From Nitrincola tibetensis (GTDB lineage: Bacteria > Pseudomonadota > Gammaproteobacteria > Pseudomonadales > Balneatricaceae): a stretch of DNA of 64,000 nt. A program made the position numbers and the translations under genes. Position 1 is the first letter of the stretch. Every line of letters begins with the position of its first letter. A model generated the notes under the pieces. That model did no database searches. It was not told the origin of the DNA and saw only the letters and a list, made by a program, of their open reading frames with translations. The stretch spans positions 248,001-312,000 of the forward strand of contig NZ_QKRX01000002.1 in the NCBI RefSeq assembly GCF_003284585.1, read 5' to 3'. This document shows, one piece after another, positions 49,173-56,739 of this stretch.

Positions 49173-49202
49173 CTAGGCCTTATAAGATAAGGATCGTCGA
49201 CT

Positions 49203-49913
49203 GTGATTTCGTGGCTGCACCCAGAAGCATACACCTTTCCTCCCGTGAGCATGGCCCTTCGTGATCCCGAAGGGTTGCTCGCAGCGGGCGGCGATCTTAC
49301 GCCTGCCCGCATCATTAGTGCCTATAAACGTGGAATTTTTCCTTGGTACAACCCTGGTGAGCCAATCTTATGGTGGAGCCCCGACCCACGCTGTGTGATT
49401 TACCCAAATCAAGTCCACATTTCAAAAAGTTTTAAAAAAACCTTACGAAAAAATGATTTTCGGGTGACCTTTGACCTAAACTTTGAAGACGTTATCCGTT
49501 CCTGTTCAGGGCCTAGGCAAAAAGCCAGTGGCACTTGGATCAGCGAAGAGATAGTGGATGCTTACACTCGCTTACACCGTATGGGAATAGCTCACTCGGT
49601 TGAAGTTTGGCGAGAAAAACAACTTATCGGCGGATTGTATGGCATGGCCTTAGGTCGCGTTTTTTTTGGTGAATCGATGTTTAGCAAAGAAACAGACGCC
49701 TCCAAAATTGCATTCAGCTTTTTATGCCATCAGCTGAACAAATGGGGATTTGCCTTAATTGACTGTCAGGTCCACAATCCGCATTTAGAAAGTATGGGGG
49801 CAATTGAAATACCCCGTGGTACGTTTATTGACATACTTGCCGAGCATACTGAGGCAGCGCCTCATCAAGGGTGGATGTTCGAGATTGATACACAGTATAT
49901 TTTAGGCAGTTGA
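49203..49913 (+). CDS. aat: Leucyl/phenylalanyl-tRNA-protein transferase
   Basis: 236 residues; GTG start with AAGGAT upstream. The signature GLLAAGGDLTPARIISAYKRGIFPWYN is followed by PILWWSPDPRC and LYGMALGRVFFGESMFSKETDASKIAF, all typical of Aat. The enzyme adds Leu or Phe to proteins with N-terminal Arg or Lys, marking them for ClpAP (N-degron pathway). It works alongside the neighbouring bpt gene, only 4 bases away, which marks acidic N-termini. Confidence 0.96.
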   Translation: MISWLHPEAYTFPPVSMALRDPEGLLAAGGDLTPARIISAYKRGIFPWYNPGEPILWWSPDPRCVIYPNQVHISKSFKKTLRKNDFRVTFDLNFEDVIRSCSGPRQKASGTWISEEIVDAYTRLHRMGIAHSVEVWREKQLIGGLYGMALGRVFFGESMFSKETDASKIAFSFLCHQLNKWGFALIDCQVHNPHLESMGAIEIPRGTFIDILAEHTEAAPHQGWMFEIDTQYILGS

Positions 49914-49917
49914 TACC

Positions 49918-50634
49918 ATGAGCGATATGCAAACATTGCGTTTCTACGTGACCCCAGATCATGATTGCAGCTATCTACCGGGCATGAAAGCCAAAACCTT
50001 ATTTGTCGATCCTCAGGCAGTGATTACACCGACCACTTACACTCAGCTGTCGGCACTGGGTTTTCGTCGCAGCGGTGGTCATATTTACCGACCTCATTGT
50101 GATCAGTGTCATGCCTGCCAATCTGTTCGAATCCCAATCGATTCATTTACACCCAGCAAAACTCAAAAACGCATTCTTAAACGCAACGCGGATCTCTCCG
50201 TGCAGCGGGTTATTCCCACATTAAACGATGAAACCTATCGACTTTATCAACGCTACATCAATAAACGTCATCGAGATGGCGACATGCACCCCCCCAGCAC
50301 AGATCAATTTTATAACTTTTTAGTCGAAGGCGGACAAGACACTGGATTTTATGAGTTTCGTGACGCCACCGGAAAGCTGATGTGCGTTGCGGTTACAGAC
50401 CATCTTGTCAATTCGCTATCTGCACTTTACACCTTCTATGAGCCTGATGAAGAACAACGAAGCCTTGGAGCAAACGCTATTTTATGGCAAATAATGGAAG
50501 GTAATCGACGCCAAGACCAGTATTTATATTTAGGCTATTGGGTAAAAGCCTGCCGCAAAATGAGTTACAAAACGGCTTATAAACCCCTTGAAGTATTAAT
50601 AGATGGTCATTGGACGCGTTTAATGCAGGAATAA
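49918..50634 (+). CDS. bpt: Aspartate/glutamate leucyltransferase (arginyltransferase family)
   Basis: 238 residues. The N-terminal domain has the conserved Cys cluster and RRS pattern (GFRRSGGHIYRPHCDQCHACQSVRIPI). The transferase domain continues with YQRYINKRHRDGDM, LSALYTFYEPDEEQRSLG and YLYLGYWVKACRKMSYK. Bacterial members of this family, called Bpt, transfer leucine to proteins with N-terminal Asp or Glu. Gene order aat-bpt-infA is common in gammaproteobacteria, supporting the call. Confidence 0.93.
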   Translation: MSDMQTLRFYVTPDHDCSYLPGMKAKTLFVDPQAVITPTTYTQLSALGFRRSGGHIYRPHCDQCHACQSVRIPIDSFTPSKTQKRILKRNADLSVQRVIPTLNDETYRLYQRYINKRHRDGDMHPPSTDQFYNFLVEGGQDTGFYEFRDATGKLMCVAVTDHLVNSLSALYTFYEPDEEQRSLGANAILWQIMEGNRRQDQYLYLGYWVKACRKMSYKTAYKPLEVLIDGHWTRLMQE

Positions 50635-50636
50635 TT

Positions 50637-50664
50637 TTGAATCGAGCAAGTTTTCAGGTAGAAT
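50637..50664 (+). promoter_or_regulatory. Promoter of infA
   Basis: TTGAAT (50637-50642) is followed after 16 bases by TAGAAT (50659-50664), a good sigma-70-type pair, about 55 bases before the infA start. Confidence 0.55.
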
Positions 50665-50719
50665 CTTGGCCTTTCTAATTGGACCAGGTTGAAGAACCAG
50701 TCTTAGAGGTAACGATTGA

Positions 50720-50938
50720 ATGGCAAAAGAAGAAGCGTTTGAAATGGAAGGGACTGTTATAGACACCCTACCTAACACAATGTTCCGTGTAGAACTTGAA
50801 AATGGTCACGTGGTGACAGCCCATATTTCTGGAAAAATGCGCAAGCACTACATTCGCATATTGACTGGTGACAAGGTCAAAGTCGAACTGACTCCCTACG
50901 ACCTAAGCAAGGGCCGCATCACTTACAGAGCTCGTTAA
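50720..50938 (+). CDS. infA: Translation initiation factor IF-1
   Basis: 72 residues, the universal size. A single S1/OB-fold domain with the sequence [40 protein letters not shown] and [13 protein letters not shown], close to E. coli IF-1. It occupies the ribosomal A site during initiation. It has its own predicted promoter after bpt, and a hairpin 77 bases after its stop may end the transcript. Confidence 0.98.
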   Translation: MAKEEAFEMEGTVIDTLPNTMFRVELENGHVVTAHISGKMRKHYIRILTGDKVKVELTPYDLSKGRITYRAR

Positions 50939-51014
50939 TCACAAGCTCTGTTGCGAAGGAGGCGCATAACGCGAAGCGTGCTTGTGCCCCTGAATTATTC
51001 ACTTGCCAAATCCA

Positions 51015-51035
51015 CAATAGCTTCGTAAGCTATTG
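51015..51035 (+). terminator. Hairpin downstream of infA
   Basis: CAATAGCTT (51015-51023) and AAGCTATTG (51027-51035) form a perfect 9-bp stem with a 3-base loop. No T run directly follows, so its use as a terminator is uncertain. Confidence 0.45.
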
Positions 51036-51116
51036 ATGCCTTATAAATTTTAGCTTACTCATTTCTGTTACAACAAAATCACCCACCTCTGCCTACTGCC
51101 TTTCTTGAGGTAATTT

Positions 51117-52292
51117 ATGAACAGCCCTGTGCAGGCCTCCCTGGACACACCGAAACACTGGCGCCTGACAATCACCTACTGGGTTATTTTCATATGCATC
51201 GGCATGATGGGCGGAATTCTAGGCCCAGCGCTCCCCTTCCTAGCAGAGCAAAGCCATTCCAGCATGAGCCAGATCGCTCTTTTATTTACCGCACGCGCCA
51301 TGGGCAACATTATTGGCTCACTTGTCTCAGGTCAGCTTTTTGATCGTTACGATGGCCATAAAATACTTATTCTCATGGGGATCGCCGCCATACTTGGCAT
51401 GGTCATTACACCCAGCCTGATGTCTTTGGGTTTACTGTGCATTTTTGTTTTCATTTTAGGTTTTTCTGAAGTCTCCCTAAATGCCGGGTGCAATCTAATG
51501 ATGATTTGGGCGCATAAAGAGCGTGCGCCACCTTTTATCAGCGCCTTGCATTTTTGCTATGGGTTGGGTGCTATGATCATTCCACTCATACTCATTATGA
51601 TGCTAGCCCTGTTTGATATAATTCACGCAGCCTTTTGGCTGGTTGCGGTTGCATTAAGCGTCATAATGCTTTTCATCTTAAAACAACCCACTCCTGACAA
51701 CCCGGATCGCCAGCAGCGTGACACCTCTTCAGCCCCGTATGACAAGGCCGTCTTTGGTGGCTTATTGCTATTATTCAGCCTCTACGTCGGCATGGAAATG
51801 ACATTTGCAGGATGGATTGCAACCTACGCCACTTTGCGTGGAACAGACGCCGCAGACGCGGCGATATTGGTCTCGATTTTCTGGCTCAGCTTGTCTGCTG
51901 GGCGATTAATTGCGATACCATTACTACGTCCACATTTATTTACTTATCTGTTATGCGGATGCTTCGCGCTTGCCGTATCCATGATGCTGCTCATGTACTT
52001 CAATCGCGCATCTTTACACTTGATTACCTTGCTGTTCGGCTTATCTATGTCGGCTATTTTCCCTACGCTCTTTTCGCTCGGAAGCCACATTATTAAACTC
52101 AACGGAAAACGCACAGGGCTCATCTTTATGGCGGTAGGCACCGGAGCGATGATAGTTCCTTACGCAGCAGGTGTGTTGCTCGAACACATGGGTGAGACAT
52201 CACTGCCGTTGCTGATTCTAGTTGTATTAGGCCTCATGATTGCTAATCTAAGCTTTCTACTCATCCGCCAAAAGCGCACTCGCCAACTATGA
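51117..52292 (+). CDS. Major facilitator superfamily transporter
   Basis: 391 residues with about twelve hydrophobic helices. The loop between helices 2 and 3 has the MFS motif form GQLFDRYDGHKILI (about 73-86). A conserved Gly-rich first helix (GMMGGILGPALPFLAEQS) and an acidic/polar middle loop around residue 205 are present. Substrate is not evident; sugar or drug transport are both possible. GAGGTAA sits before the ATG. It stands alone between infA and the thiolase gene. Confidence 0.8.
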   Translation: MNSPVQASLDTPKHWRLTITYWVIFICIGMMGGILGPALPFLAEQSHSSMSQIALLFTARAMGNIIGSLVSGQLFDRYDGHKILILMGIAAILGMVITPSLMSLGLLCIFVFILGFSEVSLNAGCNLMMIWAHKERAPPFISALHFCYGLGAMIIPLILIMMLALFDIIHAAFWLVAVALSVIMLFILKQPTPDNPDRQQRDTSSAPYDKAVFGGLLLLFSLYVGMEMTFAGWIATYATLRGTDAADAAILVSIFWLSLSAGRLIAIPLLRPHLFTYLLCGCFALAVSMMLLMYFNRASLHLITLLFGLSMSAIFPTLFSLGSHIIKLNGKRTGLIFMAVGTGAMIVPYAAGVLLEHMGETSLPLLILVVLGLMIANLSFLLIRQKRTRQL

Positions 52293-52300
52293 TTAATACG

Positions 52301-52326
52301 GCTGAGCCACTCAGGTTTGACTCAGC
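52301..52326 (+). terminator. Weak hairpin after the MFS gene
   Basis: GCTGAG (52301-52306) can pair with CTCAGC (52321-52326) across a 14-base loop, 8 bases after the MFS stop. No T tract follows. Confidence 0.3.
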
Positions 52327-52400
52327 TCTGCACGCCCCCAGAAAGGCAAAAACGAATCAACCATCCTGCCCATCTCAGACTAATCGACCAAACAATCTGC

Positions 52401-52430
52401 TTAACAATTGTCACAACAGACGGGTATGAT
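52401..52430 (+). promoter_or_regulatory. Candidate promoter of the thiolase gene
   Basis: TTAACA (52401-52406) and TATGAT (52425-52430) are separated by 18 bases, ending 73 bases before the thiolase ATG. Confidence 0.4.
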
Positions 52431-52503
52431 CAGGTGTAGATGAAATTTAATGCTCAAATGCCTGTATGACTATGGCACTACTTGATAAGAAGGAAAATAC
52501 ACC

Positions 52504-53685
52504 ATGGGACGCGATGTTGTTGTTTTAAGTGCAGTTCGCTCTGCTATTGGCTCATTTGGTGGCGGTCTGAGCTCTATTGAGCCTCATGAACTGGCTGGAC
52601 AAGTCATGAAAGAAGCGGTCAACCGCTCAGAAGTAGACCCAAATTTAATTAACTATGTCACTGTCGGGAACTGCATCCCAACGGACTCTCGTTTTGCGTA
52701 TGTAGCTCGTGTCGCTTCGATCCAAGCAGGTCTCCCAATGGAGTCAGTCGCCATGGCGGTCAACCGCCTCTGCAGCTCAGGCCTGCAGGCCATTGTCACC
52801 ACAGCACAAAACATCATGCTAGGTGACTGTGATTACGGTGTAGGTGGCGGCGTTGAAGTCATGTCCCGTGGTGGCTATCTCTCTCCGGCAATGCGCTCAG
52901 GCGCTCGCATGGGCGACACCAGCATGGTTGACATGATGGTAGCGACCTTAAATGATCCCTTCGGCGTGGGCCACATGGGAATCACCGCTGAAAACCTTGC
53001 CGCTAAATGGGAAATCAGCCGCGAAGAGCAAGATGCGTTTGCGGTTGAGTCGCATGCTCGCGCAACACGCGCGATTGAAGAAGGCCGCTTCAAATCACAA
53101 ATCGTCCCTATTGAAATCCAAACACGCAAAGGGGTGGTGGTTGTCGATAGTGATGAACACGTCAAACCCGGAACCTCCATGGAAAGCCTAGGCAAAATGC
53201 GTCCTGCTTTCAAAAAGGATGGAACAGTCACTGCTGGCAATGCATCTGGAATCAATGATGGCGCCGCATTTATGGTACTTGCCGATGCTGAGGTTGCCAA
53301 AAAAGCAGGTCAAAAACCCATCGCGCGCATTGTCTCCTATGCCGTTGCAGGTGTTCCGAATGACGTCATGGGTGAAGGCCCGATTCCAGCCTCACGCTTA
53401 GCGCTGCAAAAGGCAGGACTGACACTCGACGATATGGATGTTATTGAATCCAACGAAGCATTTGCAGCTCAAGCCCTGGCCGTAGCGAAAGGACTTGGAT
53501 TGGACATGCAAAAAACTAATCCGAACGGCGGAGCCATTGCCTTAGGTCATCCTGTGGGATGCTCTGGCGCCTTTATCGCCACCAAAGCCATTTATGAGCT
53601 TCACCGTACCGAGGGCCGCTACGCGCTGGTGACCATGTGTATCGGTGGTGGCCAAGGCATCGCAACCATCTTCGAACGCCTGTAA
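52504..53685 (+). CDS. Acetyl-CoA C-acyltransferase (thiolase)
   Basis: 393 residues, the usual size. Active-site residues are visible: nucleophilic Cys in NRLCSSGLQAI (about 90), the His in GGAIALGHPVG, and the second Cys in MCIGGGQGIA near the end. The pattern is that of biosynthetic thiolases (AtoB/PhaA/BktB). Together with the phasins it suggests that it supplies acetoacetyl-CoA or a C5 homologue for polyhydroxyalkanoate, but a role in fatty-acid breakdown cannot be excluded. It has its own predicted promoter, and a long hairpin follows. Confidence 0.9.
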   Translation: MGRDVVVLSAVRSAIGSFGGGLSSIEPHELAGQVMKEAVNRSEVDPNLINYVTVGNCIPTDSRFAYVARVASIQAGLPMESVAMAVNRLCSSGLQAIVTTAQNIMLGDCDYGVGGGVEVMSRGGYLSPAMRSGARMGDTSMVDMMVATLNDPFGVGHMGITAENLAAKWEISREEQDAFAVESHARATRAIEEGRFKSQIVPIEIQTRKGVVVVDSDEHVKPGTSMESLGKMRPAFKKDGTVTAGNASGINDGAAFMVLADAEVAKKAGQKPIARIVSYAVAGVPNDVMGEGPIPASRLALQKAGLTLDDMDVIESNEAFAAQALAVAKGLGLDMQKTNPNGGAIALGHPVGCSGAFIATKAIYELHRTEGRYALVTMCIGGGQGIATIFERL

Positions 53686-53694
53686 CCTCACGTC

Positions 53695-53731
53695 ATCCTT
53701 TCATGCATCGGCAATTGATGCATGAAAGGAT
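53695..53731 (+). terminator. Long perfect hairpin after the thiolase gene
   Basis: A 15-bp perfect stem (53695-53709 with 53717-53731, core TTTCATGCATC / GATGCATGAAA) has a 7-base loop, 10 bases after the thiolase stop. No T tract follows, as with the hairpin at 6522. Confidence 0.6.
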
Positions 53732-53889
53732 TGATATGCCTTCGAACGATGACTCCTCGAACACCACTTCATCACCGCCTAACACACTCAAATCATCGAA
53801 AAAAACGATCTATATATCTCAATAATACTGTTTTATCGATTCAAATCCAGTGCTATAACTTAATTGTCACTTAGAACTGGAGATAAGCC

Positions 53890-54207
53890 ATGAAAACAAT
53901 TAGACAAGTATCGCTGGATTCACACAAACCCGTGAACGAGTTGATTCTAAAAGAGGGCTACCGAATCGTCAAAACTGAGTTCAGCTTGAATCATTCAATT
54001 GTTGCCTGGATAGAAGAACCCTTACGTGCTGACCTACCGACTGAGCACTGTTTTTTAAAAGTGATTGAGAACGGTCAGCCGGTACCACTGGTGTATGAAT
54101 ACGTGAGTTCGGCTTTCAGTCCATTTGAATCAAAAGCGGCCCATGTGTTCAAAGTGCCTGAAAGCTTTGTTAGAGAGGAACCGACTCGACTTTCAGCGGT
54201 TGCGTGA
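53890..54207 (+). CDS. Hypothetical protein of 105 residues
   Basis: ATG at 53890 with CTGGAGATAAGCC upstream (GGAG about 8 bases away). The sequence (KTIRQVSLDSHKPVNELIL ... IVAWIEEPLRADLPTEHCFLKVIENGQPVPL ... AHVFKVPE) reads as a small beta-rich fold. It resembles in pattern the short DUF7352 proteins, but I am not confident. No catalytic residues or signal peptide are visible. It precedes the NhaR-like regulator by 65 bases on the same strand and could share its transcript. Confidence 0.6.
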   Translation: MKTIRQVSLDSHKPVNELILKEGYRIVKTEFSLNHSIVAWIEEPLRADLPTEHCFLKVIENGQPVPLVYEYVSSAFSPFESKAAHVFKVPESFVREEPTRLSAVA

Positions 54208-54272
54208 TTATGCTTATGAGCAGATGCTGAGCACACAATAATTGGTGTCAAAAGCCACACTAGGAGCCGCTT

Positions 54273-55166
54273 TTGGACAACAAAATTAACTATAAACATC
54301 TCCATTATTTCCGAACAATTGCCAAGGAAGGCTCCATTGCTGCCGCCAGTGAAATACTGAAGCTAGCGCCCCAGACCCTGAGCGGACAACTGTCGCAACT
54401 GGAATCTGACTTCGGACGCTTGCTGTTTAAACGTGAAGGCCGAAAGTTAAAGTTAACACCTTTCGGACAGCAGGTGTTTGATTATACCGATGCCATGTTC
54501 TCTATTGCGGATGAACTCTCGTATTTCCTTAATACCGACCAATTGGTTGAACGCAATATTTTCCGGGTCGGCGTATCCTCTTCCATTCACAAATTGATCG
54601 TCTTCAACCTTCTACAGCCTGCATACAACAAAACACCCAATTTGCATTTAATTTGTAAAACAGGTGAAACCGAACGTCAACTCAACGAACTGCGCAGCCA
54701 CAAGCTAGATCTCATCATTACGGATCGCCTTAAAGTGATCGACGATATCACCACATTTCAGCTCAAAGAAGTATTAAGTTCAGGTATCAGCCTGTTTGCT
54801 GCACCTAGTATCGCTACAAAATTACGCAATAAAGGCTTGCCAGACAGTTTACAGGATGCCGTTTTACTCGCGAATGCTCGAAATGCGGTTTACTTTGAGC
54901 GCTTAATCGCGTGGTTGGCTAAACGCAATATTCATATGCGCATTGGTGCCGAAATTGATGACAGTGCATTAATTAAGATTTTCGGCGCACATGGGATGGG
55001 CGTTTTTGCCGCGCCAACCATGATCGCCGATGAAGTCTGCCGCCAATATCAAGTCGAACAATTACTCGAAATAGACTCAGTACAAGACAAAATCTATGCA
55101 CTCTACAAGGATATCTCGAATGCTTCCCCTTGGATTGATGAGATATGTTTATCTGGCACAACGTAA
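54273..55166 (+). CDS. LysR-type regulator, NhaR-like
   Basis: 297 residues; TTG start with AGGAG about 8 bases upstream. The N-terminal winged HTH (NYKHLHYFRTIAKEGSIAAASEILKLAPQTLSGQLSQLESDFG) matches the NhaR pattern NY.HL.YF...KEGS...A...L..TPQT in which the recognition helix has PQT instead of the usual Q-P. The effector domain has DDSALIKIFGAHGMGVFAAPTM, also NhaR-like. NhaR responds to sodium and activates nhaA in enterics; no antiporter gene is present here, so its targets are unknown. Confidence 0.82.
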   Translation: MDNKINYKHLHYFRTIAKEGSIAAASEILKLAPQTLSGQLSQLESDFGRLLFKREGRKLKLTPFGQQVFDYTDAMFSIADELSYFLNTDQLVERNIFRVGVSSSIHKLIVFNLLQPAYNKTPNLHLICKTGETERQLNELRSHKLDLIITDRLKVIDDITTFQLKEVLSSGISLFAAPSIATKLRNKGLPDSLQDAVLLANARNAVYFERLIAWLAKRNIHMRIGAEIDDSALIKIFGAHGMGVFAAPTMIADEVCRQYQVEQLLEIDSVQDKIYALYKDISNASPWIDEICLSGTT

Positions 55167-55175
55167 GCGCAGGGT

Positions 55176-55535
55176 TCACTCATTCATTTCGTAAATTACA
55201 AAACGCTTAGTTGTGGTTTCCACCACTTCCCATGTCCCTTGAAAGCCACTTGGAATAACAAATTCATCACCCTGCTCAAGTCGCACGGCAACGCCCTGTT
55301 CGTCCGTCACAATACTGACGCCCTCCGTAATACGGCAGTACTCTTCCTCAGTATAGCGAACCTTCCATTTACCCACTTCACTGCGCCATACGCCGACAAA
55401 ATACTGCTTAGTCGAGTCTGTATACTCCATCCAAAGCGTCTGTTTTGGATTTCCTTCGAGACGCTTTTCTGCATCCAAATAATACTCTTCAGGCTCTAGA
55501 TTCTGTTTATTTAATATCTTTAAGTTAGCTGACAT
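55176..55535 (-). CDS. Cupin-domain protein (DUF861 / cupin_3 type)
   Basis: 119 residues. A single cupin barrel with WRSEVGKWKVRYTEEEYCRITEGVSIVTDEQGVAVRLEQGDEFVIPSGFQGTWEV, which fits the cupin_3 (ureidoglycine-aminohydrolase-like) family. The usual second motif (G-D-x-F-x-I-P) is present as GDEFVIPSG. Enzymatic function is unknown; many such small cupins have no proven substrate. It converges with the NhaR-like gene, whose stop is about 10 bases away, and is upstream of a GGDEF gene on the same strand. Confidence 0.78.
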   Translation of the reverse strand: MSANLKILNKQNLEPEEYYLDAEKRLEGNPKQTLWMEYTDSTKQYFVGVWRSEVGKWKVRYTEEEYCRITEGVSIVTDEQGVAVRLEQGDEFVIPSGFQGTWEVVETTTKRFVIYEMNE

Positions 55536-55622
55536 ATTTCACCTTAATTATTAGCTGTCATGCACCTAGTATCTCGACATAGAAAAAGTGCAGCAACCAC
55601 TTTTAAAGACACCTACTGCTCA

Positions 55623-56525
55623 CTAGGCAGACACTATCCTATTTTTACCCTGACGCTTAGCCTGATAGAGTGCCGTGTCGGCTCGGTGCAATAGATCAAG
55701 ATAGGTCACATCCGCAGCAGATATCGAGACAACTCCCATACTCACTGTAGCCTTAGTATCTGCCGCTGAGAAATGAGATAAGTCATTAATGAAGCGCTGA
55801 TGTAATCGCTTTGCCAATTGAAGCGCTTGTTCTTGATCCAGTGCGGGCATGGCAATTACAAATTCATCACCACCAAATCGACAGGCAATATCGTTTGTCC
55901 TTAGTTCTGCTATGCATGTTTTAGCCAATGTGCTGATTAACTTGTCGCCTGCCAAGTGGCCTAGAGAGTCGTTGATCACTTTCAAGTTATCGAGATCAAA
56001 CATCAACATTGATGTTGGAATGCCGTAGCGTGTAAACGCTTCAAAGTGAAGTATGAGATCTCGCTCTAACTTTCTGCGGTTGTATAAACCCGTTAGCTGG
56101 TCGGTATCACTCATTTCACGTAGCTGGACTTCCAAACAATGACGCTCCGAAATGTTACTGGCAACCCAAAGAACGACATCGTCACCATCCACTTTAAAGT
56201 CCAACGCTTGAACGCGACCTTCGAACCAAATGGGTTCTTCAGGGCCCTCATCTGGAAGACCTTTAACATCCTTGTTGCTCAGCTCATATTCGACAATCAA
56301 AAGACTCTGGGTCGAGAGCGCTTTCTCAATTTGCTCTAAAAACCACTGAGCTTTGATAGGCTTAATCAAATCCGTAATCCGATGCCCCACAAGCCCCTTG
56401 CCATCATGATAATAGCGCGCATCTTTACCACCGAAGACCCCTACGTATCGCCCCTCTCGCGTGAGGATAAAAACAGGATCTGGCAAAGTGTCCAGAACAC
56501 TATACATCTGCTCAGCGTTAATCAT
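55623..56525 (-). CDS. PAS-GGDEF diguanylate cyclase
   Basis: 300 residues. A PAS-like sensor (about 5-130: LDTLPDPVFILTREGRYVGVFGGKDARYYH) precedes a GGDEF domain (about 145-300). The active site CRFGGDEFVIAMP is intact. The product-inhibition site RxxD (RTND) lies five residues before GGDEF, so feedback control by cyclic di-GMP is probable. No transmembrane segments are present, so it should sense an internal signal. Nothing nearby indicates the target. Confidence 0.88.
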   Translation of the reverse strand: MINAEQMYSVLDTLPDPVFILTREGRYVGVFGGKDARYYHDGKGLVGHRITDLIKPIKAQWFLEQIEKALSTQSLLIVEYELSNKDVKGLPDEGPEEPIWFEGRVQALDFKVDGDDVVLWVASNISERHCLEVQLREMSDTDQLTGLYNRRKLERDLILHFEAFTRYGIPTSMLMFDLDNLKVINDSLGHLAGDKLISTLAKTCIAELRTNDIACRFGGDEFVIAMPALDQEQALQLAKRLHQRFINDLSHFSAADTKATVSMGVVSISAADVTYLDLLHRADTALYQAKRQGKNRIVSA

Positions 56526-56739
56526 AATGATTTTTACTCCCGAGTGGCGAGAAGTAATCTTAATCCATTAAATCGAAACTGTGTAGCACTGCTGATCGCT
56601 CATTCTAAGTGACCGTCAGAACAGGCATGCATACAGAGATTAACCGTTGCTTAAAAAACAGTTCGGTTTTAAAGACTTAATGTATCCATCAGGAAAACGC
56701 CGTCTTTAAATAGGCTGATATATAGAAAACGACCGCCCC

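Noticed and set aside
54273-55166. NhaR regulon with a sodium antiporter
   Set aside because: No nhaA or other antiporter gene lies nearby, so the regulator cannot be tied to sodium here.
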